Shown: one piece after another, positions 19,705-27,239 of the stretch | Layout: each line of letters begins with the position of its first letter | Numbering within the stretch: the stretch's first letter is position 1 | Notes under the pieces: generated by a model | Told to the model about the DNA's origin: nothing | Database searches by the model: none | What the model saw: the letters and a program-made list of their open reading frames with translations, nothing else | Assembly: GCF_016863635.1 (NCBI RefSeq) | Contig: NZ_BOPG01000112.1 | Coordinates: 1 to 58,947 of the forward strand | DNA: 58,947 nucleotides | Direction of reading: 5' to 3' | Source: Virgisporangium aurantiacum | GTDB taxonomy: Bacteria; Actinomycetota; Actinomycetes; Mycobacteriales; Micromonosporaceae | Made by a program: the position numbers and the translations under genes

Positions 19705-19738
19705 CATGGGACATGATGTTCATGATTCATGACTATTG
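19705..19738. promoter_or_regulatory. AT-rich MarR/SMP-30 intergenic region with TCATGA repeats
   Basis: This short AT-rich patch holds several TCATGA/CATGAT elements (TCATGATTCATGA, 19720-19732). It includes GATGTTCATGATT (19715-19727), which recurs at 26056-26068. Position between divergent genes suggests a MarR operator. Confidence 0.4.
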
Positions 19739-19748
19739 GGAGACGCGT

Positions 19749-20564
19749 GTGAGCGTTCTGATGGACGGCATCGTGTTCGGCGAGTCGCCGCGCTGGCACG
19801 ACGGCCGGTTGTGGTTCTCCGACTGGGGTGCGAACCAGGTCATCGTGCTCGACGCCGACGGCGGGCACGAGGTGGTGGCGACCGTCGACTCGTTCCCGAT
19901 GTGCATCGACTTCCTGCCCGACGGGCGGCTGCTCGTCGTCGACTCGGGGCGGCAACGGCTGCTGCGGCGGGAGCCGGACGGGTCGCTGGTCGAGCATGCC
20001 GACCTGTCCCCCACGTCGCGGAAGCCGTGGAACGACATCGTGGTCGACGAGCGCGGCAACGCGTACGTCAACAGCATCGGCTTCGACTTTCCCGGCGGTG
20101 AGTTCGCCCCCGGGCTGATCGTCAAGGTGACGCCGGACGGCTCCGTCACCCGGGTCGCCGACGACCTCGCGTTCCCCAACGGCATGGCGATCAGCCCCGA
20201 CGGCGGCACCCTGGTCGTCGCCGAGTCGTACGCGAACCGGCTCACGGCGTACGACATCGGCACGGGCAACCGGCGCGTCTGGGCGGACACGCCCGGCGAC
20301 CACCCCGACGGCATCTGCTTCGACGCCGAGGGCGCGATCTGGTACGCCGACGTCGGCAACAAGCACTGCGTCCGGGTCCGCGCGGGCGGCGAGGTGCTGG
20401 CCACCGTCGGCCTCGACCGGGGTGCGTTCGCCTGTGCGCTCAGCCGCGGCGACGACCCGCGCCTGTTCGTCGTCGGCCAGAACTGGGGCGGAACCGAATC
20501 GGCATCACCCAGCGGTCAGGTCGTGGCCTTCCCGGCCCCCGCGCCCGGAGCCGGAAGGCCCTGA
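19749..20564 (+). CDS. SMP-30/gluconolactonase-family protein
   Basis: Six-bladed propeller enzyme of 271 aa. SMP-30-type lactonases hydrolyse sugar lactones with a divalent metal held by Glu, Asn and Asp; candidates here are Glu in FGESPRWHDGRLWFSD, Asn in NDIVVDERGNAYV and Asp in HPDGICFDAEG. GTG 19749 follows GGGAG by 6 nt. The stop lies in the first unit of a 15-bp repeat, and the 3' end overlaps the convergent response-regulator gene by 60 bp. The sugar substrate is unknown. Confidence 0.88.
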   Translation: MSVLMDGIVFGESPRWHDGRLWFSDWGANQVIVLDADGGHEVVATVDSFPMCIDFLPDGRLLVVDSGRQRLLRREPDGSLVEHADLSPTSRKPWNDIVVDERGNAYVNSIGFDFPGGEFAPGLIVKVTPDGSVTRVADDLAFPNGMAISPDGGTLVVAESYANRLTAYDIGTGNRRVWADTPGDHPDGICFDAEGAIWYADVGNKHCVRVRAGGEVLATVGLDRGAFACALSRGDDPRLFVVGQNWGGTESASPSGQVVAFPAPAPGAGRP

Positions 20565-21257
20565 ACCGGAAGGCCCTGAACCGGAAGGCCCTGAGCCCGG
20601 CGGCCCTGATGCGGGGCGGACCAGGCCGGCCTCGTAGGCGGCGATCACGAGCTGCGCGCGGTCACGGGCGCCGAGCTTCGCCATGGCACGGTTGACGTGG
20701 GTCTTGGCCGTGTGCGGGCTGACCACGAGGTGGCCGGCGATGTCGTCGTTGGACATGCCGGTGGCCACCAGCGCGACGACCTCGCGTTCGCGGGCGGTCA
20801 GGGCGGCGAGGTCGGTCGTCGGGCGGCGGTGGTCGGGTTGGCTGAGGAAGCGGCCGATCAGGGCGCGGGTGGCGGCCGGCGACAGGAGCTGCTCGCCGCG
20901 GTGGACGAGCCGGATCGCGTCGATGAGTTCGTCGGGTTCGGCGTTCTTGCCGAGGAAGCCGCTGGCGCCGGCGCGCAGGGCCTGGAACACGTACTCGTCG
21001 ACCTCGAACGTGGTGAGGATGAGCACCCGGACGTCGGGCAGCTCGGCGGTCAGGCGGCGGGTGGCCGCCAGGCCGTCCAGGTTCGGCATGCGGATGTCCA
21101 TGACCACGACGTCCGCGGCCCCCGTGCGGGCCTGTTCGACCGCCTGGAGGCCGTCGGCGGCCTCGCCCACGACGGACATGTCGGCCGCCGCGTTGACGAA
21201 CACCGCGAACCCGCCCCGCACGAGGGGCTGGTCGTCGGCGAGCACCACCCGGATCAC
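20505..21257 (-). CDS. LuxR-type response regulator with repeat-encoded tail
   Basis: NarL/LuxR-family response regulator of 250 aa. Receiver domain 1-120: acidic pair in VLADDQPL, phospho-Asp in VVVMDIRMPN, Thr in LILTTFE and Lys in FLGKNAEP. The LuxR helix-turn-helix is near 150-210 (LTAREREVVALVATGMSNDDI). The last ~35 residues are GSGPS repeats read from a 15-bp tandem repeat and are probably disordered. The GTG start overlaps the kinase stop (GTGA). The divergent ABC exporter is the likely target. Confidence 0.9.
   Translation of the reverse strand: MIRVVLADDQPLVRGGFAVFVNAAADMSVVGEAADGLQAVEQARTGAADVVVMDIRMPNLDGLAATRRLTAELPDVRVLILTTFEVDEYVFQALRAGASGFLGKNAEPDELIDAIRLVHRGEQLLSPAATRALIGRFLSQPDHRRPTTDLAALTAREREVVALVATGMSNDDIAGHLVVSPHTAKTHVNRAMAKLGARDRAQLVIAAYEAGLVRPASGPPGSGPSGSGPSGSGPSGSGRGGREGHDLTAG
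20551..20610. repeat. 15-bp tandem repeat at a convergent gene overlap
   Basis: Four copies of the unit CCGGAAGGCCCTGAA: 20551-20565 and 20566-20580 identical, 20581-20595 one change, 20596-20610 several changes. It carries the SMP-30 stop (TGA) on + and encodes GSGPS repeats of the response-regulator tail on -. Confidence 0.9.
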
Positions 21258-22429
21258 GGTGCGGCGTACGGGAGTCGGGCGGAGATGCGGTACCGGCCGT
21301 GCGGCGCCGGACCGGCGGTGAAGGTGCCGCCGAGGGCGCCGATGCGTTCGCGCATCCCGACGTGGCCGTGTCCGGTGCGGCGCGCGGGCTGGCCGGTGGT
21401 GTCGTTCTCGACGGACAGCTCCAGCGCGTCGGCGCGGTAGGCCAGATCGACGGTGACCGTGGTCGGCCCGGCGTGCTTGCACACGTTCGTCAGCGACTCC
21501 TGCAGGACGCGGTAGGCGGTCAGGTCGACCGGTCCCGGGAGCGGGCGGACCGGCCCCGCCACGGCGACCGCGATGTCGAGCCCGGACCGGCGGTAGGTGG
21601 CGAGCAGGTCGTGGACCCGGTCGAGTCCGCACAACGGCGCCGTGGGCGGCGCGGCCGGGTCGTCGGCCTGCCGCAGGAGACCGATGGTGTCGCCGAGGTC
21701 GGTCAGCGCGGCCTTGCTCGCGGCGCACACGTGGTCGAGCGCCTGGCCGGCCGGGCCGTCGGCGCCGTCGAGGGCGTGCGCCGCGACGCGGGCCTGGATG
21801 TGGATGAGCGCGAGGTGGTGGCCGATGACGTCGTGCAGGTCCCGCGCGATGCGCAGCCGTTCCTCGGTGACCCGGCGCCGGGCCTCGGCGTCGCGGTCGG
21901 CCTCGGCCTGGTCGGCCCGCTTCCGGGCCTCGGCCAGGTAGGCGTGACGGTGCCGGGACGCGGTGCCGGCCGCCACGGCGAGCCCGCCGAACGCCGCGAG
22001 GGCGAGGTTCTCCGGCCCGAGGATGGCCGGTTTCAACCAGACGTGCGTGACGCCGATCGAGAGCACGACCACCCCGCCGACGAGCACGGCGCGCATCCGG
22101 GTCGCCCGCTCGGCCACGGTCGACAGGGCGACCAGCGGGGCGGCGAGGATCACCAGCCCGTTCCGGGCGTGGTTGTGGGCCAGGAACACCTCCGCCGCGA
22201 GCGCGGCGACCAGCAGCGTCGCGAACGGGTATCGCCGCCGGAACACCAGCGAGCCGGCGGCCACGCAGGCGCAGGCCGCCCCGAGGCCGGTGAGCGGACG
22301 GGCCTGCGGACCGGCGGTCGCCGTCACCAGCGTCACCGCGAGAACGACCACCGCGATGGCCGCGTCGGCCCGGACCGGCCGGGCCACGAACCGGTGCGCC
22401 CGGGCCTGTACCCCGGCATGCAGCGTCAT
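21254..22429 (-). CDS. Sensor histidine kinase (NarL-system type)
   Basis: Membrane histidine kinase of 391 aa. Residues 15-165 form four to five hydrophobic segments, a coiled coil follows (ARKRADQAEADRDAEARRR), then the HisKA_3 motif RIARDLHDVIGHHLALI with the phospho-His, and a HATPase domain (YRVLQESLTNVCKHAG, GHGHVGMRERIGALGG). It phosphorylates the coupled LuxR-type regulator (GTGA overlap). ATG 22429 is supported by TACCGT 6 nt upstream, so the 96 upstream codons are not coding. This arrangement beside a divergent ABC exporter is typical of drug- or envelope-sensing systems. Confidence 0.9.
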   Translation of the reverse strand: MTLHAGVQARAHRFVARPVRADAAIAVVVLAVTLVTATAGPQARPLTGLGAACACVAAGSLVFRRRYPFATLLVAALAAEVFLAHNHARNGLVILAAPLVALSTVAERATRMRAVLVGGVVVLSIGVTHVWLKPAILGPENLALAAFGGLAVAAGTASRHRHAYLAEARKRADQAEADRDAEARRRVTEERLRIARDLHDVIGHHLALIHIQARVAAHALDGADGPAGQALDHVCAASKAALTDLGDTIGLLRQADDPAAPPTAPLCGLDRVHDLLATYRRSGLDIAVAVAGPVRPLPGPVDLTAYRVLQESLTNVCKHAGPTTVTVDLAYRADALELSVENDTTGQPARRTGHGHVGMRERIGALGGTFTAGPAPHGRYRISARLPYAAP

Positions 22430-22435
22430 CCCTTC

Positions 22436-22511
22436 ACGGTACGGACGGTGCGGACCCCCTGGCGTCCCGCCGCGGCGGTACGGCGCGTACCGCGCCCGCG
22501 GTACGCCGAAG
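22436..22511. promoter_or_regulatory. Divergent kinase/ABC promoter region with GCGGTAC repeats
   Basis: TACCGT (22436-22441, minus strand) is a probable -10 of the kinase gene. GCGGTAC (22475-22481) and GTACCGC (22487-22493) form a perfect inverted repeat with a 5-bp spacer, and GCGGTAC recurs at 22498-22504. These are plausible binding sites for the LuxR-type regulator. Confidence 0.5.
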
Positions 22512-23285
22512 ATGACGCCGCCGCGTGACGACAGCACCCCGTCGGCTGCGGAATCGTCGGTCGGCGTGCGATACGACGACGAGCCCGGAACCGGCATATC
22601 GGTCCGCGGGCTGACCAAGCGCTTCGGTTCCGTCACCGCGGTCCGCGACCTGACGTTCGACGTCCCGGCCGGGCAGGTCACCGGGTTCCTCGGCCCGAAC
22701 GGCGCCGGCAAGTCCACGACGTTGCGGATGATCCTCGGACTGGTGCGCCCGACGAGCGGCGAGGCCCTGGTCGGCGGTCGCCGCTTCGCCGACCTGCCGC
22801 AGCCGCGACGCGCCGTCGGGGCCGTCCTGGAGGCGACCGGGTTCCACCCGGGCCGGCGTGGCCGGGACCATCTCCGGGTCGCCGCCCGCGCCGCCGGGCT
22901 GCCCGCCGGGCGGGTCGACGAGGTCCTCGACCGGGTCGGGCTCGCCGACGCCGCCGGCCGGCGGGTCCGCGGCTACTCGCTCGGCATGCGCCAGCGCCTC
23001 GGGCTGGCCGCCGCGCTGCTCGGCGACCCGGCGGCGCTGATCCTCGACGAGCCGGCCAACGGTCTCGACCCGGCCGGCATGGCCTGGCTGCGCGGCCTGA
23101 TCCGGGGGCTCGCCGCGGAGGGACGCACGGTGCTGTTCTCCAGCCACGTCCTGTCCGAGGTCGCGCAGACCGTCGACCACCTCGTCATCGTGCACGAGGG
23201 CGCGCTGCGCTACGCCGGCCCGCTCGCCGACCTCGACGGACCCCTGGAGAAAGCGTTTCTGGACCTCGTGGGAGGGGACCGCTGA
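22512..23285 (+). CDS. ABC exporter ATPase
   Basis: ATP-binding subunit of 257 aa, DrrA/YhaQ-like. Walker A GPNGAGKSTTLRMIL, signature YSLGMRQRLGLAAAL, Walker B ALILDEPANGLDP and H-loop VLFSSHVLSE are complete. The first ~25 residues are probably disordered and the start is uncertain: ATG 22512 has no clear ribosome site. Its stop overlaps the permease start (TGATG). The pair would export a drug or lipid-like compound under control of the divergent two-component system. Confidence 0.9.
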   Translation: MTPPRDDSTPSAAESSVGVRYDDEPGTGISVRGLTKRFGSVTAVRDLTFDVPAGQVTGFLGPNGAGKSTTLRMILGLVRPTSGEALVGGRRFADLPQPRRAVGAVLEATGFHPGRRGRDHLRVAARAAGLPAGRVDEVLDRVGLADAAGRRVRGYSLGMRQRLGLAAALLGDPAALILDEPANGLDPAGMAWLRGLIRGLAAEGRTVLFSSHVLSEVAQTVDHLVIVHEGALRYAGPLADLDGPLEKAFLDLVGGDR

Positions 23286-24004
23286 TGCCCGCCGAGATCC
23301 TCAGACTGCGGACGATCCGCACGCCGTGGGTGCTGCTCGCCGTCGCCCAGCTCGTCATCGTCGCCGGCGCCACCGGCCCGTTCGCCAACGGCGACCGCAC
23401 CGACCCGGCCATCGCCCGCGCCGGCGCCGCGCACCTCGGCCTGGCCGCCCTGTTCACGCTGGTGCTCGGCATCATGGCCGTCGCGGGCGAGCACCGGCAC
23501 CGCACCATCACCGACACCTACCTCACCCAGCCGCACCGCGGCCGGGTCCTCGCCGACAAGCTGATCGTGCACACCGGTGCCGGCGCCCTGTTCGGACTCG
23601 TCGGCGCCGTCACCGCGATCGCCGCCACGGCCGTGGCGGCCGCGGCCACCGACGTGACCGTCGACTGGTCCGACTCCCTGCTGTGGCGCACCGTCGCCGG
23701 CGGCGTCGCGTGGAACATCGCGTTCGCCGCGCTCGGCGTCGGCATCGGCGCGCTGGTCCCGAACGTCACCGCGGCCGTCACCGGAGCGCTGGCCTGGCTC
23801 GCCCTGGTCGAGGGCGTCGTGGCCAGTCTCGTCGGAAGCACCGTCAGCCAGTGGCTGCCGTTCGCGGCCGGCAGCGCGCTCGGCAACCTGCCGACCGGCG
23901 CCGACGGCCTCCCGCAGTGGGGCGCCGCCGCGCTGCTCGTCGGCTACGTCGCGCTCGCCGGCGCGGCGGCCACGATCGTCACCGACCGCCGGGACATCAC
24001 CTGA
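23285..24004 (+). CDS. ABC exporter permease
   Basis: Membrane subunit of 239 aa with about six hydrophobic segments (VLLAVAQLVIVAGATG; LGLAALFTLVLGIMAVAGE; TGAGALFGLVGAVTAIAATA; VAWNIAFAALGVGIGALV; a segment near 185; WGAAALLVGYVALAGAAATI). EHRHRTITDTYLTQPHRGRV after the second segment is the usual cytoplasmic loop of ABC-2-type permeases. Translationally coupled to the ATPase and no third subunit follows. The cargo is unknown. Confidence 0.88.
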   Translation: MPAEILRLRTIRTPWVLLAVAQLVIVAGATGPFANGDRTDPAIARAGAAHLGLAALFTLVLGIMAVAGEHRHRTITDTYLTQPHRGRVLADKLIVHTGAGALFGLVGAVTAIAATAVAAAATDVTVDWSDSLLWRTVAGGVAWNIAFAALGVGIGALVPNVTAAVTGALAWLALVEGVVASLVGSTVSQWLPFAAGSALGNLPTGADGLPQWGAAALLVGYVALAGAAATIVTDRRDIT

Positions 24005-24006
24005 CG

Positions 24007-26010
24007 TCACCCGCCGACGTGGATGCGGGGGCGCAGGTTCGGGTCGGGCTCGACCTGGCGGATGATCTCGCGGACGACCGGCGCGGTGTCGCCGCGGCCG
24101 AAGAGCAGGTAGCGCAGCAGGTGGACGACCGGGTTGCCCTCGGCCCACTCGAAGTGGCAGCGCGGGATGACCGCGGTCGCGTCGCGAAGCGCCAGCAGGA
24201 TCGCGGCGATGGCGTTCGGCGCAGCCGGGCTCTCCGCCCGCAGGACGCGGTGACCGTCGACCGAGACGCCGCGCACCTGGAGCACCTCGCTGAAGCCGGA
24301 CGGGTCGATGACGTCGACCTCCAGGAAGAGGACGTCGGCGTTGCCCGGTAACGGGTTCAGGTCGCGCTGTTCGCGTTCCTTGGCGGCGTAGTCGTCGACG
24401 GCCTCGGTCGGGTCCTCGCCGGTGTGGCGCCGTTTGGCGATGATGTTGAGCCGGCCGTCGAGGGCGATGGACTCGGTGATGAGCAGCCGCGCGGTGTCGT
24501 CGAACTCGATGTGGTCGGCGCGCAGTTCGGTGGTGCGGGCCACGCGCGAGATCAGCGAGACGACGATGACGCCGACGATGAACATGGCCGAGATCGCGAT
24601 GCCGTCCGGTTTCTCGCGGATGTTCTCGCCGAGGGCGTACAGGAGGACGAGGGTGAGCACCGCGAACCCGACGGTCGCGACCCGTTGCCGGTGCCGGACG
24701 GCCGACACCGTCACGGCGAAGGCGCCGGAGACCATCATGGCGAGGATGCCGGTGGCGTAGGCGCCGGCCTGCGCGTTCACGTCGGCTCCGAACGCGATGG
24801 TGAGGACGATGCTGATGACGGTGTAGACGAGCACCACCGGCCGCACCGCGCGTCCCCACTCCGGGGCCATGCCGTAGCGGGGCAGGTACCGCGGGACGAT
24901 GTTGATCAGGCCGGCCATCGCCGAGGCGCCGGCGAACCACAGGATGAGGATCGTCGAGATGTCGTAGCCGGTGCCGAAGATCTCGCCGACCTTCTCGTGC
25001 GCCAGGAACGCCAGCGCCCGCCCGTTCGCGTCGCCGCCCTTCTCGAACTCCTCGTGCGGGATCAGCACCGTGGTGACGAAGCTGGTGGCGATCAGGTACA
25101 CGCTCATGATCAGCGCCGCGGTGGTGAGCAGGCGACGGGTGTTGCGCACCCGGTTGCGCAGGCGCTCCTCGGGGTCGGACCCGTCGGCGGCCACCAGCGG
25201 CATCATGCTCACGCCCGTCTCGAAGCCGGAGAGCCCGAGCACGAGCAGCGGGAACGCGAGGACGGCCGGGCCGACGATGTCGCCGAACCCGCTGCCGTCG
25301 GCGGTGAGCGCGTCCGTCCACGCCGACAGCGCGCCGGCGGTGCCGAACACGTCGACCAGGCCGACCACCACGACGACCGCGTTCAACGCCAGGAAGACCG
25401 CGACCAGCGGGATCGCCACGCTCACGGCCTCGTTGAAGCCCATCAGGAACACGCCGCCGAGCACGAGCAGCAGCACGACGGTGACGGGCACCGCCCAGCC
25501 GGCCATCGCGTCCGGCGCGAGCGGGTTCTCCAGGATGTGCACGGTGGCGTCGGCCGCCGACAGGGTGATCGTGACGATCCAGGACGTGGCGACGAAGCCC
25601 AGCAGCGCGAGGACGAACAGCTTGCCCCACCAGAACGGCAGCAGGTCCTCCAGCATCGCCACCGACCCCTGCCCGTGCGGGCTCTCCTTGGCCACCCGCC
25701 GGTACATCGGCAGCATGCCGAGCAGCGTCAGCGCCACGATGAGCAGCGTCGCCAGCGGTGACAGGGCACCGGCGGCCAGGGCCGCGATCGCCGGCAGGTA
25801 GGCCAGGGTCGAGAAGTAGTCGACGCCGGTGAGGCACATGACCTTCCACCACGGGTGGGTGTCGGTGTGGCCCTCACCGCTCGCCGGCCCGACCGGCTGC
25901 ACCCGGTGCGCCAGCAGCCAGCGGGGCAGCCCGCCGGCGGGCGGCTTCATCCGCGCCCGTTCCGGGTTGTCCACCCGCGAGGGCATCGTCACCTGCGGCG
26001 TCTCGGCCAT
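24007..26010 (-). CDS. APC-superfamily permease with C-terminal cytoplasmic domain
   Basis: Transporter of 667 aa with about twelve hydrophobic segments between residues 55 and 490 and a soluble C-terminal domain of about 170 residues. Conserved landmarks are WWKVMCLTGVDYFSTLAYLP and AKESPHGQGSVAMLEDLLPF. The layout (APC/KUP-like core plus large cytoplasmic tail) resembles the KimA potassium/amino-acid permease group; potassium or amino-acid uptake is possible and the substrate is not settled. ATG 26010 has TAGGGT 6 nt upstream, consistent with a leaderless mRNA. Confidence 0.8.
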   Translation of the reverse strand: MAETPQVTMPSRVDNPERARMKPPAGGLPRWLLAHRVQPVGPASGEGHTDTHPWWKVMCLTGVDYFSTLAYLPAIAALAAGALSPLATLLIVALTLLGMLPMYRRVAKESPHGQGSVAMLEDLLPFWWGKLFVLALLGFVATSWIVTITLSAADATVHILENPLAPDAMAGWAVPVTVVLLLVLGGVFLMGFNEAVSVAIPLVAVFLALNAVVVVVGLVDVFGTAGALSAWTDALTADGSGFGDIVGPAVLAFPLLVLGLSGFETGVSMMPLVAADGSDPEERLRNRVRNTRRLLTTAALIMSVYLIATSFVTTVLIPHEEFEKGGDANGRALAFLAHEKVGEIFGTGYDISTILILWFAGASAMAGLINIVPRYLPRYGMAPEWGRAVRPVVLVYTVISIVLTIAFGADVNAQAGAYATGILAMMVSGAFAVTVSAVRHRQRVATVGFAVLTLVLLYALGENIREKPDGIAISAMFIVGVIVVSLISRVARTTELRADHIEFDDTARLLITESIALDGRLNIIAKRRHTGEDPTEAVDDYAAKEREQRDLNPLPGNADVLFLEVDVIDPSGFSEVLQVRGVSVDGHRVLRAESPAAPNAIAAILLALRDATAVIPRCHFEWAEGNPVVHLLRYLLFGRGDTAPVVREIIRQVEPDPNLRPRIHVGG

Positions 26011-26016
26011 TCCGCG

Positions 26017-26022
26017 ACCCTA
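26017..26022 (-). promoter_or_regulatory. Probable -10 element (TAGGGT) of the APC permease gene
   Basis: TANNNT hexamer 6 nt before ATG 26010. Confidence 0.4.
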
Positions 26023-26077
26023 CGAGAAGCGCGCATGTTTCACGGTCTCGGGCTCGATGTTCATGATTTATAAGATC

Positions 26078-26098
26078 GACATTGAAAATCTTAATGTC
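26078..26098. promoter_or_regulatory. Palindromic operator upstream of the DUF2089 operon
   Basis: GACATT, 9-nt spacer, AATGTC is a perfect inverted repeat in an AT-rich island (26056-26100). An overlapping AAGAT/ATCTT pair (26072-26092) adds symmetry. It lies 65 bp before the DUF2089 start and is a likely repressor or autoregulatory site. Confidence 0.6.
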
Positions 26099-26162
26099 TC
26101 TCCCTTGTCGGCTTCAGGAACTCAAGGTAGAAAGGATGCAGACCGAATGTAGGGAGACCCGG

Positions 26163-26543
26163 GTGGACTGGCAGGAACTCACCGACCTCACGCAGGGTCA
26201 GCCGTTCGTCGTCGAGCGGGTGCGCCTGTCCGGGAACGGCGTGGCGATCGAGGGCCAGTTCGAGCCGCCGCAGCTGGCTCAGCTCGGCGTCGACGATCAG
26301 GTCTTCGTGGCCGCGTTCGTCCGGGCGCACGGTTCGATCAAGGAGATGGAGCGGATCTTCGGGGTGAGCTACCCGACGATCAAGGCCCGGCTGAACCGGA
26401 TCGCCGAGCGGCTCGACTTCGCCGAGCATCTCGACGTCGCCGACACCGGCCCGGCACCCGCCGGCGCCGACGTCATCGACCGTCTCCAGCGCGGCGAGAT
26501 CACCGTCCAGGAGGCACTGGCGGAGCTGGGGAGATCCCGATGA
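26163..26543 (+). CDS. DUF2089-family helix-turn-helix protein without its zinc ribbon
   Basis: Protein of 126 aa. The core VAIEGQFEPPQLAQLGVDDQ and GSIKEMERIFGVSYPTIKAR match DUF2089, including the SYPT helix-turn-helix. DUF2089 proteins usually carry a two-CxxC zinc ribbon before this part; here the equivalent RVRLSGNGVAIEG has no cysteine. The C-terminus (DRLQRGEITVQEALAEL) is a SHOCT-like helix pair, also present in the third gene of the operon. GTG 26163 has AGGGAG with a 6-nt gap; ATG 26136 is the alternative. Likely a regulator acting on the palindrome upstream. ATGA overlap to the next gene. Confidence 0.82.
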   Translation: MDWQELTDLTQGQPFVVERVRLSGNGVAIEGQFEPPQLAQLGVDDQVFVAAFVRAHGSIKEMERIFGVSYPTIKARLNRIAERLDFAEHLDVADTGPAPAGADVIDRLQRGEITVQEALAELGRSR

Positions 26544-26800
26544 TCCCGCAGGTGGTCACCTACTGCCAGCGCCGCGGCGACGGCACCTGGCTGCGGTTGT
26601 ACGTCCCCGTCGTGCCGGTCCTGCTGATCCTGTCGCCGCTGCTGGTGCTCGGCGTGGTGGCCGGAATCGTCGCCTGCGTCATCTTCGGGATCCGGGTGGT
26701 CGACGCGCTGCTCGGCACCGGCCGGCTGCTGTGGTCGCTGCCCGGCACCCAGTTCCACCTCGACGACGGCCAGTTCGCCGTCCACATCGACGTCAGCTGA
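26540..26800 (+). CDS. Small membrane protein of the DUF2089 operon
   Basis: Protein of 86 aa with one long or two short hydrophobic segments at 22-60 (YVPVVPVLLILSPLLVLGVV then AGIVACVIFGIRVVDALL) and a short C-terminal soluble tail. No family recognised. Its ATG overlaps the stop of the DUF2089 gene, and 10 bp separate it from the SHOCT-like gene. The three-gene set recalls the Bacillus yvlABCD envelope-stress arrangement, where a small membrane protein accompanies a SHOCT/DUF4097 protein; this is an analogy only. Confidence 0.75.
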   Translation: MIPQVVTYCQRRGDGTWLRLYVPVVPVLLILSPLLVLGVVAGIVACVIFGIRVVDALLGTGRLLWSLPGTQFHLDDGQFAVHIDVS

Positions 26801-26810
26801 AGGAGTTTCC

Positions 26811-27239
26811 ATGAACGAGCAGCGCCGCCAGATCCTCGAGATGCTGGCCGAGGGCAAGATCACCGCGGACGAGGCCGAACGTCTCATCGACGCCCTCCCG
26901 CCCGAGCGGCCCGAGCCGGCACCGCTGGCCATGTCCGGCACCAAGTCCGCGCCCAGGTACCTGCGCGTGGTGGTGCACGCGGAGGATGCCGGCACCGACG
27001 GGCCGAGCCGGATCAACGTCCGGGTACCGCTCCAGTTGCTGCGCGCCGGGGTACGGCTCACGAGCCTCATCCCCCCGCAGGCACTCGTCAAGGTCAACAA
27101 CGAGCTCGACAAGGCCGGCGTGCCGATCGACCTCACCCAGCTCAAGCCGCAGCAGCTCGAAGAGCTCATCGACCACCTCCACGACCTCACCGTCGACGTC
27201 GACGACCCCAACGCCAAGGTCCAGGTGTTCTGCGAGTAG
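26811..27239 (+). CDS. SHOCT-like (YvlB N-terminal type) protein
   Basis: Cytoplasmic protein of 142 aa. The first 30 residues (QILEMLAEGKITADEAERLI) are the SHOCT-like helix pair found at the N-terminus of YvlB/DUF4097 proteins. The rest contains RINVRVPLQLLRAGVRL and a DLTVDVDD end. AAGGAG lies 7 nt before ATG 26811. The 3' end overlaps the convergent transglutaminase-like gene by 53 bp. Probably forms a complex with its two operon partners. Confidence 0.8.
   Translation: MNEQRRQILEMLAEGKITADEAERLIDALPPERPEPAPLAMSGTKSAPRYLRVVVHAEDAGTDGPSRINVRVPLQLLRAGVRLTSLIPPQALVKVNNELDKAGVPIDLTQLKPQQLEELIDHLHDLTVDVDDPNAKVQVFCE

Noticed and set aside
24424..25761. 445-aa open frame opposite the APC permease
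   Set aside because: His/Asp/Arg-rich shadow; the opposite strand encodes a clear twelve-segment membrane protein.
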